Positions 42,798-52,984 of a stretch of 64,000 bases of DNA are shown piece by piece. The notes beneath the pieces are model-generated. The model was not told where the DNA came from, searched no databases, and saw nothing but the letters and a program-made list of their open reading frames with translations. Origin of the DNA: Tyzzerella sp. (GTDB lineage: Bacteria > Bacillota > Clostridia > Lachnospirales > Lachnospiraceae). How positions within the stretch are numbered: position 1 is the first letter of the stretch; each line of letters starts with the position of its first letter. The position numbers and the translations under genes were made by a program. The stretch covers positions 1 to 64,000 of the forward strand of contig JAFUOS010000022.1 in assembly GCA_017472665.1 (NCBI GenBank), read 5' to 3'.

Positions 42798-42799
42798 GA

Positions 42800-42845
42800 T
42801 GCGACAAATTTCGCAAAAAAATACGAAAACGTGAATTTTGTCGAA
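42800..42845. promoter_or_regulatory. two 0A boxes upstream of spo0A
   Basis: TTTGTCGAA (42837-42845) on the plus strand is a consensus 0A box, and TGCGACAAA (42800-42808) is one in the other orientation (TTTGTCGCA). They suggest autoregulation by phosphorylated Spo0A. Confidence 0.7.
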
Positions 42846-42864
42846 ATATTGTGGATACATTTTC

Positions 42865-42893
42865 TTGCACCCACTAAATAGCGCTCTTATAAT
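42865..42893 (+). promoter_or_regulatory. sigma-A promoter of spo0A
   Basis: TTGCAC (42865-42870), 17-base spacer, TATAAT (42888-42893), 45 bases before the ATG and just downstream of the 0A box. Confidence 0.8.
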
Positions 42894-42937
42894 AAATTTC
42901 ATGGGTTATCTTTTGTGGGGTAATTAAGGAGGTACAC

Positions 42938-43729
42938 ATGGAGCGTTTGAACGTAGCTATCGCAGATGATAACGACCGAATTTTGGAACTTTTAGGGGAA
43001 ATCATAAGTAGTGACAAGGAACTGACACTTGTCGGAAAAGCAAATAATGGGGAAGAAATGTATCAAATTATCAAAAATAAGGAGCCAGATGTTGTTTTGC
43101 TGGATCTGATTATGCCGAAAATGGACGGTTTAAGTGTAATGGAACGTGTCAACGAAGATAAAACCTTAAAGAAAAGCCCAAATTTCATCATCATAACAGC
43201 CGTAGGTCAGGAACGCATTACAGAAGATGCCTTCAAGAAAGGAGCAAGTTACTATATTATGAAACCATTTCATAATGAAACGGTTTTAAATCGGATAAAA
43301 CATATACAAAATGAAGTGTGCAGTACCAAGAAAGAAAGCGGGAATATAGTCGAATATTCAGCAAATACGAAAGAAGTAAGTTTGGAAAATCGTGTGACAG
43401 ATATGATTCATGAGATTGGAATTCCAGCACATATCAAAGGATATCATTATCTGAGAGATGCAATTTTAATGGCAATTGAGGATATGGATGTACTCAATGC
43501 AATTACCAAAATATTGTATCCGACAGTCGCAAAACGACACCAGACAACATCAAGCAGAGTAGAACGCGCAATCCGACATGCAATAGAGGTGGCATGGAGC
43601 AGAGGAAAGCTTGACACGCTAGAGGAATTATTTGGCTACACTGTCAGCAATGGGAAAGGAAAACCGACCAACTCGGAATTTATTGCCTTGGTTGCCGACA
43701 CGATTCGCCTAGAGCAGAAGCATAGGTAG
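42938..43729 (+). CDS. spo0A: sporulation master regulator Spo0A
   Basis: 263 residues: receiver domain with Asp in '[13 protein letters not shown]' and Lys in '[10 protein letters not shown]', and the Spo0A C-terminal DNA-binding domain ('[13 protein letters not shown]', '[25 protein letters not shown]'). It governs entry into sporulation. In many Clostridia it lies right after spoIVB, whereas here it is 24 kb away, with its own promoter, 0A boxes and an upstream terminator. Confidence 0.97.
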   Translation: MERLNVAIADDNDRILELLGEIISSDKELTLVGKANNGEEMYQIIKNKEPDVVLLDLIMPKMDGLSVMERVNEDKTLKKSPNFIIITAVGQERITEDAFKKGASYYIMKPFHNETVLNRIKHIQNEVCSTKKESGNIVEYSANTKEVSLENRVTDMIHEIGIPAHIKGYHYLRDAILMAIEDMDVLNAITKILYPTVAKRHQTTSSRVERAIRHAIEVAWSRGKLDTLEELFGYTVSNGKGKPTNSEFIALVADTIRLEQKHR

Positions 43730-43805
43730 ACCAAAAGCATAGGCAAAACCACAATACAGGTAACAAAAAGTATAAAACGAATCACACGGAAACACAGATA
43801 AAATC

Positions 43806-43834
43806 TTGACCCAAGCCTTTTCTAACAGTATAAT
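43806..43834 (+). promoter_or_regulatory. sigma-A promoter of glgA
   Basis: TTGACC (43806-43811), 17-base spacer, TATAAT (43829-43834), 40 bases before the ATG. Confidence 0.8.
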
Positions 43835-43873
43835 ATAAATATATTGTTCAAATAACAAGTGGAGGAAACTTTT

Positions 43874-45313
43874 ATGAAAAGAATTTTATTTGCATCATCA
43901 GAATCCGTACCTTTTATTAAAACAGGTGGATTGGCAGACGTTGTTGGTTCATTGCCAAAGAATTTCAACAGAGACGAATTTGATGTGAGAGTGATTTTAC
44001 CCAAGTATGCCTGCATGAAAGAAGAGTGGAAAGAAAGATTAGTTTATAAAACTCATTTCTACATGGACTTCTATTGGCAGAATCGTTACGTAGGTATTAT
44101 GGAAACAGTATTGGACGGAATTACATTCTACTTTATTGATAACGAAGATTATTTCGGCGGCCCAACACCATATACAAGTGATGGTATTTGGGATATTGAA
44201 AAATTTGCATTTTTCTCAAAAGCAGTTTTAAGTGCATTGCCATCGATTGACTTTAGACCGGACGTGATTCACTGTCATGACTGGCAGACAGGTTTAGTTC
44301 CTGTTTACTTAGATCATTTCCGTTTTGAGGGAGATTATTATCGTGGCATTAAAACCATGATGACGATTCACAATTTAAAATTCCAAGGTATTTGGGGAAC
44401 AAAAGAGGTGCAGGAGATTACCGGTCTTCCAGACTATTATTTTGCACCAGATAAGCTAGAAGCATACAAAGATGCGAACCTTTTAAAAGGTGGTATCGTA
44501 TATGCTGACAGAGTTACCACTGTAAGTAATACATATGCAGAGGAAATCAAAGTACCATTCTATGGAGAACGTTTAGATGGACTTATGAATGCAAGAAGCA
44601 ATTGTCTTTCAGGTATTGTAAATGGTATCGATTACGATGAATACAACCCTGCGACAGATATCTGGCTTACTGCAAATTATGATGTAAATAACTTCAGAAA
44701 AGAAAAAGTGAAGAACAAAGTAGCGCTTCAGCAAGAACTTGGTTTAGAAGTAGATCCAAAGATGATGATGATTGGTATCGTATCAAGATTGACAGACCAA
44801 AAAGGGTTTGATTTGATCGCCTATGTTATGGATGAATTATGTCAGGATCATGTACAAATCGTAGTTCTTGGAACGGGTGATGAAAAATATGAAAATATGT
44901 TCCGTCACTTTGCATGGAAATATCCAAACAAAGTTTCTGCAAATATTTTCTATTCAGATCCAATGTCAAAGAAAATTTATGGTTCCTGCGATGCATTCTT
45001 GATGCCATCCTTATTTGAACCATGCGGACTTAGCCAGCTCATGAGTTTACGTTTTGGAACCATTCCGATTGTTCGTGAGACAGGTGGTCTTAAGGATACC
45101 GTACAAGCGTATAATGAATTCGAAAAGACAGGTACAGGATTTAGTTTTACAAACTACAATGCGCATGAAATGCTTGCCACTGTACGTTATGCAGAACAAA
45201 TCTATTATGATAAAAAACGTGATTGGAATAAGATTGTAGAAAGAGCCATGAGTGCAGACTTCTCATGGAAGACTTCCGCAAAACAATACGAAGAATTATA
45301 CTACAATATCTAA
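43874..45313 (+). CDS. glgA: glycogen synthase (ADP-glucose)
   Basis: 479 residues, GT5 family. N-terminal 'KTGGLADVVGSLPK' (ADP-glucose binding), 'HCHDWQTGLVPVYL', and C-terminal 'PSLFEPCGLSQLMSLRFGTIPIVRETGGL'. Elongates alpha-1,4-glucan for storage. No other glg genes are in the window. ATG 43874 has GGAGGAAAC; the GTG at 43859 overlaps that site. Confidence 0.97.
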   Translation: MKRILFASSESVPFIKTGGLADVVGSLPKNFNRDEFDVRVILPKYACMKEEWKERLVYKTHFYMDFYWQNRYVGIMETVLDGITFYFIDNEDYFGGPTPYTSDGIWDIEKFAFFSKAVLSALPSIDFRPDVIHCHDWQTGLVPVYLDHFRFEGDYYRGIKTMMTIHNLKFQGIWGTKEVQEITGLPDYYFAPDKLEAYKDANLLKGGIVYADRVTTVSNTYAEEIKVPFYGERLDGLMNARSNCLSGIVNGIDYDEYNPATDIWLTANYDVNNFRKEKVKNKVALQQELGLEVDPKMMMIGIVSRLTDQKGFDLIAYVMDELCQDHVQIVVLGTGDEKYENMFRHFAWKYPNKVSANIFYSDPMSKKIYGSCDAFLMPSLFEPCGLSQLMSLRFGTIPIVRETGGLKDTVQAYNEFEKTGTGFSFTNYNAHEMLATVRYAEQIYYDKKRDWNKIVERAMSADFSWKTSAKQYEELYYNI

Positions 45314-45346
45314 TCAGAACTAGTAAAATACATTTGCGAGGTTCAT

Positions 45347-45988
45347 ATGGATATACGAACGAGAGAAGCCGTTCGATATTTAGGATATGGAAGACATGCG
45401 ATAGATGAACGTACATTGACGCTGATTCAGGATTCTTTTCAGGAACTAGATCAAGTATCCGATGCACGTTTCGTCTATCGCATTTTTGAAATTTCCAAGG
45501 CAGATGAGAACGGACTTACAATAGGTAATTTAGAAATTAAAAGTAAAAATTTAGCGAAGAACTTGAAAAATTGTCAGGAAGCAGTTTTATTCGGCGCAAC
45601 ACTTGGGACAAGAGTGGACATGTTGATGAAAAAATATTCTGTGACAGATATGTCGAAAACGGTCGTTCTACAAGCGTGTGCAGCGGCAGAATTGGAAGAA
45701 TATTGCGACGAAATGCAAAAACAGATTGCAATAAGGCTCGGTGAGGGGTTATACTTGAGACCGAGATTTAGTCCCGGATATGGCGATTTCTCAATTCTGC
45801 ATCAAAAAGACGTGTTACAGATGTTGGAGGCACAGAAAAAGATTGGGCTGACGCTTACGGAGGGCTATATGCTTACCCCGACAAAGTCTGTGACGGCTGT
45901 CATTGGAATCAGCAGGGAGAAGCAGCTTTGTCATATCAAAGGGTGTGAGGAATGCGAAAAAGTAGATTGTGCTTACAGAAGGAGCTAG
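45347..45988 (+). CDS. methionine synthase activation-domain protein
   Basis: 213 residues matching the AdoMet-binding activation module of MetH, encoded as a separate gene. The 'RPRFSPGYGDFSILHQ' motif (RxxxGY type) near residue 138 binds AdoMet, which is used for reductive remethylation of cob(II)alamin. Only three bases separate it from the metH-like gene, so the two products likely act together. Confidence 0.92.
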   Translation: MDIRTREAVRYLGYGRHAIDERTLTLIQDSFQELDQVSDARFVYRIFEISKADENGLTIGNLEIKSKNLAKNLKNCQEAVLFGATLGTRVDMLMKKYSVTDMSKTVVLQACAAAELEEYCDEMQKQIAIRLGEGLYLRPRFSPGYGDFSILHQKDVLQMLEAQKKIGLTLTEGYMLTPTKSVTAVIGISREKQLCHIKGCEECEKVDCAYRRS

Positions 45989-45991
45989 TGT

Positions 45992-48379
45992 ATGTTACTG
46001 GAAAGATTAGGAAAAGAACTACTGTTTTTTGATGGAGGTATGGGAACCTTGCTGCAAGAGGAAGGGCTTTTGCCGGGAGAACTGCCTGAAGTTTGGAATA
46101 TAGAGCATAGCGAAGTGATTCAAAAGATTCATAAGTCCTATTTTGAAGCTGGCAGTGACATTGTACTTACAAATACATTCGGAGCAAATAAAATCAAATT
46201 TCACAACGACAAGTATGTGCTTCGTGATGTGGTAGAAAAAGCAGTGGAAAATGTAAGAATTGCTGCGAAAGCAGGAGTTTCAATCGGAAAAGAATATTAT
46301 GTTGCACTGGATGTGGGACCGACTGGGAAGCTTTTAAAACCGATGGGAGATTTGGCGTTTGAGGATGCATATGAGGCATTTAAAGAAGTAGTACAGTACG
46401 GAGAAGCAGCCGGTGTGGATTTGATTCATATAGAAACGATGAGCGATACATACGAAGTGAAAGCAGCGGTATTGGCAGCAAAAGAAAATACCAGTCTGCC
46501 GGTATTTGTGACACTTATCTTTGATGAAAAAGGAAAATTATTAACAGGTGGAGACGTGCCATCGGTAGTTGCATTGTTAGAAGGTCTTCGGGTGGACGCA
46601 CTTGGTATCAACTGCGGCATGGGCCCAGAGCAGATGCTTCCGATTTTGCAGGAAATTGCAAAGTATACTTCCCTTCCGATTATTGTAAAACCAAATGCAG
46701 GTCTGCCAAAACAGAAAGATGGAGAAACTTATTATGATGTATCCCCAGAGAGTTTTTCTGATTCTTTGAGAAAAATCGTAGAAAATGGTGCATGTGTCAT
46801 CGGCGGATGCTGCGGAACGACGCCTTCTCATATCAAGGCAATGGCGGAAAAATGTGTTGGTATGGAGATTGTGCAGCCAACCAGAAAACCATATACGATC
46901 GTTTCTTCTTATGGTAAAGCAGTGGAGTTGGGAGATATGCCGGTGATTATCGGAGAACGAATCAATCCGACCGGAAAGAAACGATTTAAACAGGCATTAA
47001 AAGAACATGATTTAGATTATGTGCTTCGCGAGGGCATTACACAGCAAGATAAAGGAGCACACATTTTAGATGTGAATGTGGGACTTCCGGATATTGACGA
47101 AGTTGCCATGATGAAGGAAGTAGTTACCGAACTGCAAAGTGTGACGAGCCTTCCATTGCAGATTGACACGGTCAATGTAGAAGCGCTGGACGCAGCAATG
47201 CGCATTTATAACGGAAAACCGATGGTGAATTCCGTGAGTGGAAAGCAGGAATCTATGGATGCTGTATTTCCGCTTATTGCCAAATACGGCGGTGTTGTGG
47301 TAGGACTTACTTTAGACGAAGATGGAATCCCACAGACAGCCGAAGGCAGAGTCGCCATTGCAGGCAAGATTATCGATGAAGCCGCAAAATACGGCATTGA
47401 CAGAAAAGATATCGTCATTGATGTGCTGACGATGACCATCAGTTCCGAACCAGATGGAGCAAAAGTGACACTGGATGCACTCAAAATGGTGCGGGAAAAA
47501 TATGGTGTCAGAACGGTACTTGGCGTATCCAACATTTCGTTTGGTTTGCCGAGCAGACCGGTGATTAATGCAAACTTCTATACGATGGCAATGCAGAATG
47601 GTCTGACTGCAGGAATCATCAATCCATCTTCCGAAGATATGATGCGCTCTTACTATTCTTATTGCGCGTTGATGGGTTATGATGCGAATTGTGCCAACTA
47701 TATTGAAAAGTATAGCGTGACAGAAGCGACTTCAAAAAGCACAGCAGCGTCCACACAGATGGATTTAAAAACTGTGATTATAAAAGGCTTGAAAGAAGAA
47801 GCATTTTCTGTTACAAAAGAATTAGTAAAAGAAAAAAAACCACTGGACATCATTCAAGAGTACTTGATTCCAGCACTGGATATTGTAGGAAAAGGTTTTG
47901 AAGCAGGAACTGTATTTTTACCACAGTTACTTATGAGTGCGGATTCTGCCAAAAATGCGTTTGCTGTTTTGAAAGATGTAATGGCCGCAGATGGAGAAGT
48001 TGCAGAGGTAAAAAAAGACAAAATCATTCTTGCGACAGTAAAAGGCGATATCCACGACATTGGAAAAAATATTGTAAAAGTATTGCTGGAAAACTACAGC
48101 TTTGAAGTGATTGATTTAGGCAAAGACGTGCCGCCAGAAATCATTGTAGAAGCGGCGATCCGCGAAGATGTAAAATTAGTAGGACTCAGTGCCCTTATGA
48201 CGACCACTGTGGTAAGTATGGAAGAGACTATAAAACAGTTGAGAAAAGCAGCGCCAGATTGTAAAGTAATGGTTGGCGGAGCAGTGTTAAATCAAGAATA
48301 TGCAGATATGATCGGCGCAGATTTCTATGGAAAAGATGCAATGCAATCCGTATATTATGCGCAGAAAGTATTTTCATAA
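45992..48379 (+). CDS. metH: cobalamin-dependent methionine synthase, core domains
   Basis: 795 residues: homocysteine-binding domain (zinc Cys in 'GINCG' and 'GGCCGTTPSHIKAM'), methyltetrahydrofolate (pterin) domain ('GERINPTGKKRFKQAL', 'DVNVGLPDID'), B12 cap and B12-binding domain ('GDIHDIGKNIVKVLLENYSFEV', the His that ligates cobalt). The activation domain present in E. coli MetH is missing and is supplied by the preceding gene. Links to the B12-uptake genes elsewhere in the window. Confidence 0.96.
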   Translation: MLLERLGKELLFFDGGMGTLLQEEGLLPGELPEVWNIEHSEVIQKIHKSYFEAGSDIVLTNTFGANKIKFHNDKYVLRDVVEKAVENVRIAAKAGVSIGKEYYVALDVGPTGKLLKPMGDLAFEDAYEAFKEVVQYGEAAGVDLIHIETMSDTYEVKAAVLAAKENTSLPVFVTLIFDEKGKLLTGGDVPSVVALLEGLRVDALGINCGMGPEQMLPILQEIAKYTSLPIIVKPNAGLPKQKDGETYYDVSPESFSDSLRKIVENGACVIGGCCGTTPSHIKAMAEKCVGMEIVQPTRKPYTIVSSYGKAVELGDMPVIIGERINPTGKKRFKQALKEHDLDYVLREGITQQDKGAHILDVNVGLPDIDEVAMMKEVVTELQSVTSLPLQIDTVNVEALDAAMRIYNGKPMVNSVSGKQESMDAVFPLIAKYGGVVVGLTLDEDGIPQTAEGRVAIAGKIIDEAAKYGIDRKDIVIDVLTMTISSEPDGAKVTLDALKMVREKYGVRTVLGVSNISFGLPSRPVINANFYTMAMQNGLTAGIINPSSEDMMRSYYSYCALMGYDANCANYIEKYSVTEATSKSTAASTQMDLKTVIIKGLKEEAFSVTKELVKEKKPLDIIQEYLIPALDIVGKGFEAGTVFLPQLLMSADSAKNAFAVLKDVMAADGEVAEVKKDKIILATVKGDIHDIGKNIVKVLLENYSFEVIDLGKDVPPEIIVEAAIREDVKLVGLSALMTTTVVSMEETIKQLRKAAPDCKVMVGGAVLNQEYADMIGADFYGKDAMQSVYYAQKVFS

Positions 48380-48416
48380 ATTTGCAGAAGGAAGAAAGAT
48401 TAGGAGGAGAACGTAA

Positions 48417-49925
48417 ATGAGAGGGATAGAAACTCCAATTCGAAAAATTAGAAGACAGGTTTTTTCAGAAGTGGCAAAAATTGCATTCAATTCCACTTCA
48501 GAGACATTAATTGATGATATCGAAGCAGTACCATACAAGATTGTTAACGAAGAAACAGAAAGATATCGAGAAGATATGTATCGTTCACGTTCCATTGTAA
48601 GAGAACGTGTGCGTCTGGCGATGGGAATGTCTCTTCGTCCAGAAGACAGAATGGTACATTTGACTGCCGGCATTGAAGAAAGTAATATTTCTGAAAAATA
48701 TTATGAGCCGCCGCTCATGCAGGTCATTCCGTCTGCGTGTAATGCGTGCGAAGAAAAGGGGTATGAAGTCAGCAACATGTGTATGGGATGTGTGGCTCAC
48801 CCATGTAGAGAGGTATGTCCGGTTGGCGCCATTTCCGTAGTAAAAGGAAAATCATACATAGATCAAACAAAATGTATCAAATGTGGAAAATGTAAGTCTG
48901 TTTGCCCATATGATGCAATTTCAAAGAAAGAAAGACCTTGTCAGAAGGCATGTGGTGTCAATGCCATTCAATCCGACAAGTTTGGACGGGCATTGATTGA
49001 CAATGACAAATGTGTATCATGCGGACAGTGTATGGTAAGCTGCCCATTTGGCGCAATTTCTGATAAGTCACAGGTATTCCAGTTATGCCGCGCATTAAAA
49101 GAAGGTGGAGAGATTATCGCAGAGATTGCCCCGGCATTTGTAGGTCAGTTCGGATCGAACATTACGCCTAGAAATATCAAGGCTGCTCTGCAGGAACTTG
49201 GCTTCTCAGAAGTGTATGAAGTAGCACTTGGTGCTGATATTGGTGCAATTGCAGAAGCACACCATTATGTAGAAAAAGTTGTGACAGGAGAGTTACCATT
49301 CTTGTTGACCTCTTGTTGTCCGGCGTGGTCTGTGCTTGCTAAGAAATATTTCCCAGATTTAGCAGACCAAGTTTCGCAGGAATTGACACCGATGGTTGCG
49401 ACAGCACGTACCATTAAGCAGGAACATCCAGATGCAAAAGTAGTGTTCATCGGACCATGCGCATCTAAGAAATTAGAGGCTTCCCGCAGAACCGTGCGAA
49501 GTGATGTGGATTTTGTTATTACATTTGAAGAATTACAAGGAATGTTCGATGCGAAAGAAATCGATTTGACAGAATATGAAGCAGAATCTTCATTCCATAA
49601 TGCAACCGGTGCAGGACGTGGATACGCTGTAGCAGGCGGTGTGGCAAGTGCAATCGAAAAATGTGTCAGAGAATACTATCCGGATGTTGAAGTGAAGATT
49701 GAACATGCGGAAGGTCTCGCGGATTGTAAAAAGATACTTACATTGGCGAAGATTGGAAAGAAGAATGGCTGCCTGATTGAAGGTATGGGATGTCCTGGCG
49801 GATGTGTCGCAGGGGCAGGTACGAATATTCCAATTGCAAAGGCACAGAAAGAATTGGCAGATTTTGTAAAGAAATCTTCAAAGCAATTACCTGCAAAAGA
49901 ATTAGAAGAAATTGAATTAAAATAA
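48417..49925 (+). CDS. [FeFe] hydrogenase, monomeric group-B type
   Basis: 502 residues. The N-terminal region has several Cys motifs ('CIKCGKCKSVCP', 'CVSCGQCMVSCP') for [4Fe-4S] clusters, followed by the H-cluster domain with 'TSCCPAW', 'GPCASKK' and 'EGMGCPGGCVAGAG'. Produces or takes up H2, presumably with ferredoxin. The Ala in TSCCPAW (Gly in the common group A) and the N-terminal 'IRKIRRQVFSEVAKIAF' region fit group B. It stands alone without HydE/F/G nearby. Confidence 0.93.
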   Translation: MRGIETPIRKIRRQVFSEVAKIAFNSTSETLIDDIEAVPYKIVNEETERYREDMYRSRSIVRERVRLAMGMSLRPEDRMVHLTAGIEESNISEKYYEPPLMQVIPSACNACEEKGYEVSNMCMGCVAHPCREVCPVGAISVVKGKSYIDQTKCIKCGKCKSVCPYDAISKKERPCQKACGVNAIQSDKFGRALIDNDKCVSCGQCMVSCPFGAISDKSQVFQLCRALKEGGEIIAEIAPAFVGQFGSNITPRNIKAALQELGFSEVYEVALGADIGAIAEAHHYVEKVVTGELPFLLTSCCPAWSVLAKKYFPDLADQVSQELTPMVATARTIKQEHPDAKVVFIGPCASKKLEASRRTVRSDVDFVITFEELQGMFDAKEIDLTEYEAESSFHNATGAGRGYAVAGGVASAIEKCVREYYPDVEVKIEHAEGLADCKKILTLAKIGKKNGCLIEGMGCPGGCVAGAGTNIPIAKAQKELADFVKKSSKQLPAKELEEIELK

Positions 49926-49981
49926 GTTCTGTGGTATCATAATAAAGTTGATAAGCAAATTTAATGTTTGGAGGTAATATA

Positions 49982-50140
49982 ATGGCATTTTTAGGAGCTA
50001 TCATACAAGCGATTATTAAATTAGTGATAATAGGAGCAGTTGCATTTGGAGGCATTTTATTAGGTAAGCAGCTTCGTAAAAGACATGACGAGAAGCAGAA
50101 TACCGAGAAACAGAATGATGCGAAACAGGCAGAAATGTAA
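49982..50140 (+). CDS. small single-TM protein
   Basis: 52 residues: one hydrophobic helix ('AIIKLVIIGAVAFGGILLG') and a basic/polar tail rich in Lys, Gln and Glu. ATG 49982 follows TTGGAGGTAATATA. A terminator follows. Function unknown; a similar layout is common among small membrane proteins of Clostridia. Confidence 0.75.
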   Translation: MAFLGAIIQAIIKLVIIGAVAFGGILLGKQLRKRHDEKQNTEKQNDAKQAEM

Positions 50141-50148
50141 TGCAATAT

Positions 50149-50183
50149 CAAAATAGGGTGGAGTTTCCACTCTATTTTTTTAT
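50149..50183 (+). terminator. rho-independent terminator
   Basis: AAATAGGGTGGAG pairs with CTCCACTCTATTT-type arm across TTTC, then TTTTTT. Confidence 0.85.
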
Positions 50184-50205
50184 GAATCGATTTGGTTGAC
50201 ATGAA

Positions 50206-50234
50206 TTGACAAAGAATGGAATTCAATTTATAAT
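50206..50234 (+). promoter_or_regulatory. sigma-A promoter of alaS
   Basis: TTGACA (50206-50211), 17-base spacer, TATAAT (50229-50234), 41 bases before the ATG. The leader is too short for a T-box. Confidence 0.9.
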
Positions 50235-50274
50235 AAGGTATTAGCGAATTAGAAGCGAAAGGAATGAAAATATC

Positions 50275-52914
50275 ATGAAGCAATATGGCGTTAACGAGCT
50301 GAGAAAAATGTTCTTAGAGTTCTTTGAAAGTAAAGGACACTTAGCAATGAAGAGTTTTTCCTTGGTTCCACATAACGATAAAAGTTTATTATTAATTAAT
50401 TCAGGTATGGCACCGTTAAAACCATACTTTACAGGCGCAGAGATTCCACCAAGAAAAAGAGTAACTACCTGCCAGAAATGTATCCGTACAGGCGATATTG
50501 AAAACGTAGGTAAAACAGCCCGCCACGGTACATTCTTTGAGATGCTTGGAAACTTCTCCTTTGGTGATTACTTTAAAAGAGAAGCAATCCACTGGTCTTG
50601 GGAATTCTTAACAGAAGTAGTAGGATTAGACCCAGACAGATTATATCCATCTGTTTACGTAGACGACCAGGAAGCATTCGATATCTGGAATAAAGAGATG
50701 GGCATCGCACCAGAACGTATTTTCAAATTTGGAAAAGAAGACAACTTCTGGGAACACGGCTCAGGTCCATGTGGTCCATGTTCTGAAATCTATTACGACC
50801 GTGGTGAAAAATACGGCTGTGGCAAACCAGACTGTACAGTTGGCTGCGATTGCGACCGCTACATGGAAATCTGGAACAACGTATTTACCCAGTTTGATAA
50901 CGATGGAAATGGACATTACGAAGAATTAGCACAGAAAAACATCGATACAGGTATGGGCCTGGAAAGACTTGCATCTGTTGTACAAGATGTAGATTCTATT
51001 TTCGATGTAGATACGGTAAAAGCACTTCGTGACAAAGTCTGCGAATTTGCAAATGTAACATACAAAACAGACGAAAACAAAGACGTATCCATTCGTTTGA
51101 TTACAGACCATATCCGTTCTGCAACATTTATGATTTCAGACGGTATTATGCCTACAAATGAAGGCAGAGGATATGTACTTCGTCGTTTGATTAGACGTGC
51201 AGCTCGTCACGGACGTTTACTCGGAATTGATGGAAAATTCTTGGCAAAATTAAGTGTGACAGTCATCGAAGGTTCTAAGGATGGTTATCCAGAATTAGAT
51301 GAAAAGAGAGACTTTATTTTCAAAGTATTGACACAGGAAGAAGATAAGTTCAATAAGACTATCGACCAAGGACTTAGCATCTTAGCTTCTATGGAAGAAG
51401 AATTAAAAGCATCTGGCGAAACAACACTTTCAGGCGAGAATGCATTTAAACTTTATGATACTTACGGATTCCCTCTTGATTTGACAAAGGAAATCTTAGA
51501 AGAAGCAGGATATTCCATCGACGAAGAAGGTTTCAAAGCAGCGATGGAAGAACAGAGAGTGAAAGCGCGTAATGCTCGTGAAGTAACAAACTACATGGGT
51601 GCAGACGCAACTGTATACGATGACATTGATGCATCTGTAACATCTGTATTTGTTGGTTATGATAAATTAGTACATGACTCTAAGATTACAGTCTTGACAA
51701 CTGATAAAGAAATCGTGGAAGCCGTTACCGAAGGGGAAAACGCAACTATCTTTGTGGATGAAACACCATTCTACGCAACGATGGGTGGACAACAAGGTGA
51801 TAAAGGTATTGTGAGGACAGCAGACGCTGAATTTGTTGTATCAGATACGATTAAATTATTAGGCGGTAAAGTTGGACATGTTGGTAAAGTAACAAAAGGT
51901 ATGTTCAAAGTTGGCGATACCGTTACATTAGAAGTATCAGCAAAAGGAAGAGCAAACACATGTAACAACCACAGTGCGACTCACTTATTACAAAAAGCAC
52001 TCAAGATGGTACTCGGTTCTCACGTAGAACAAAAAGGTTCTCTCGTGACTCCAGACAGACTTCGTTTTGACTTTGCTCACTTCTCAGCAATGACTGCAGA
52101 AGAACTTGCAAAAGTAGAAGCAATCGTAAATGAAGAAATCGCAAAGAACGAACCAGTTGTCACAGAAGTTATGAACATCGAAGCAGCCAAAGCAACTGGC
52201 GCTATGGCATTATTCGGTGAAAAATATGAAGAAGATGTCCGCGTAGTTTCTATGGGAGATTTCTCAAAAGAGCTTTGTGGTGGTACACACGTAAGCAATA
52301 CTGGAAAGATTACAACATTCAAGATTGTATCTGAAGCAGGTGTGGCAGCAGGTGTTCGTCGTATCGAAGCACTTACTGGCGAAGGCGTATTCGCATACTA
52401 TAAAGACATTGAAAAAACATTAGCAGACGCAGCAAAAGCAGCAAAAGCAACACCAGCAAATCTGGTAGAAAAGATTGAACACATGTTAGCTGATATGAAA
52501 GCTATGCAGAGTGAGATCGAATCCTTAAAGAGCAAAGCCGCAAAAGACGCACTTGGCGATGTTATGAATCAAGTAGTCGAAGTAAAAGGCGTGAAACTTC
52601 TTGCAACATCTGTAGAAGGCGTTGACATGAATGGACTTCGCGACCTTGGCGACCAGTTAAAAGAAAAACTGGGACAAGGTGTAGTCGTGATTGCATCTTC
52701 TGCAAATGACAAAGTAAACTTAATCGCAATGGCAACAGATGAAGCGATGGCAAAAGGTGCCCATGCAGGTAACTTAATCAAAGGAATCGCAGCACTTGTT
52801 GGCGGTGGCGGCGGTGGCCGTCCAAACATGGCTCAGGCTGGTGGAAAGAATCCGGCAGGTATAAAAGATGCGATTGCAAAAGCAGCAGAAGTACTTGAAG
52901 GACAATTGCAGTAA
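50275..52914 (+). CDS. alaS: alanyl-tRNA synthetase
   Basis: 879 residues. Class II catalytic core ('GMAPLKPYF', 'HGTFFEMLGNFSFGDYF'), editing domain with zinc ligands 'HSATH' and 'CGGTH', and C-terminal DHHA1/C-Ala domain with the 'GGGGGGRPNMAQAGG' motif. Complete. The shared motif spacing is standard, and nothing unusual is seen. Confidence 0.98.
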   Translation: MKQYGVNELRKMFLEFFESKGHLAMKSFSLVPHNDKSLLLINSGMAPLKPYFTGAEIPPRKRVTTCQKCIRTGDIENVGKTARHGTFFEMLGNFSFGDYFKREAIHWSWEFLTEVVGLDPDRLYPSVYVDDQEAFDIWNKEMGIAPERIFKFGKEDNFWEHGSGPCGPCSEIYYDRGEKYGCGKPDCTVGCDCDRYMEIWNNVFTQFDNDGNGHYEELAQKNIDTGMGLERLASVVQDVDSIFDVDTVKALRDKVCEFANVTYKTDENKDVSIRLITDHIRSATFMISDGIMPTNEGRGYVLRRLIRRAARHGRLLGIDGKFLAKLSVTVIEGSKDGYPELDEKRDFIFKVLTQEEDKFNKTIDQGLSILASMEEELKASGETTLSGENAFKLYDTYGFPLDLTKEILEEAGYSIDEEGFKAAMEEQRVKARNAREVTNYMGADATVYDDIDASVTSVFVGYDKLVHDSKITVLTTDKEIVEAVTEGENATIFVDETPFYATMGGQQGDKGIVRTADAEFVVSDTIKLLGGKVGHVGKVTKGMFKVGDTVTLEVSAKGRANTCNNHSATHLLQKALKMVLGSHVEQKGSLVTPDRLRFDFAHFSAMTAEELAKVEAIVNEEIAKNEPVVTEVMNIEAAKATGAMALFGEKYEEDVRVVSMGDFSKELCGGTHVSNTGKITTFKIVSEAGVAAGVRRIEALTGEGVFAYYKDIEKTLADAAKAAKATPANLVEKIEHMLADMKAMQSEIESLKSKAAKDALGDVMNQVVEVKGVKLLATSVEGVDMNGLRDLGDQLKEKLGQGVVVIASSANDKVNLIAMATDEAMAKGAHAGNLIKGIAALVGGGGGGRPNMAQAGGKNPAGIKDAIAKAAEVLEGQLQ

Positions 52915-52984
52915 GTAATTTTTGTGAAGCACTCATAGAAGGAGTGTGCGACGAAAATCAAATTGTAAAAATGCAAATTTATAG

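Noticed and set aside
43859..43873. GTG start for glgA at 43859
   Set aside because: It would overlap the GGAGG ribosome site that serves ATG 43874, and the conserved protein begins at MKRILF.
45314..45346. SAM or B12 riboswitch before the methionine synthase genes
   Set aside because: Only 33 bases separate glgA from the activation-domain gene, too few for such an element.
50184..50274. T-box leader before alaS
   Set aside because: The promoter leaves a leader of only about 35 bases and no T-box motif is present.
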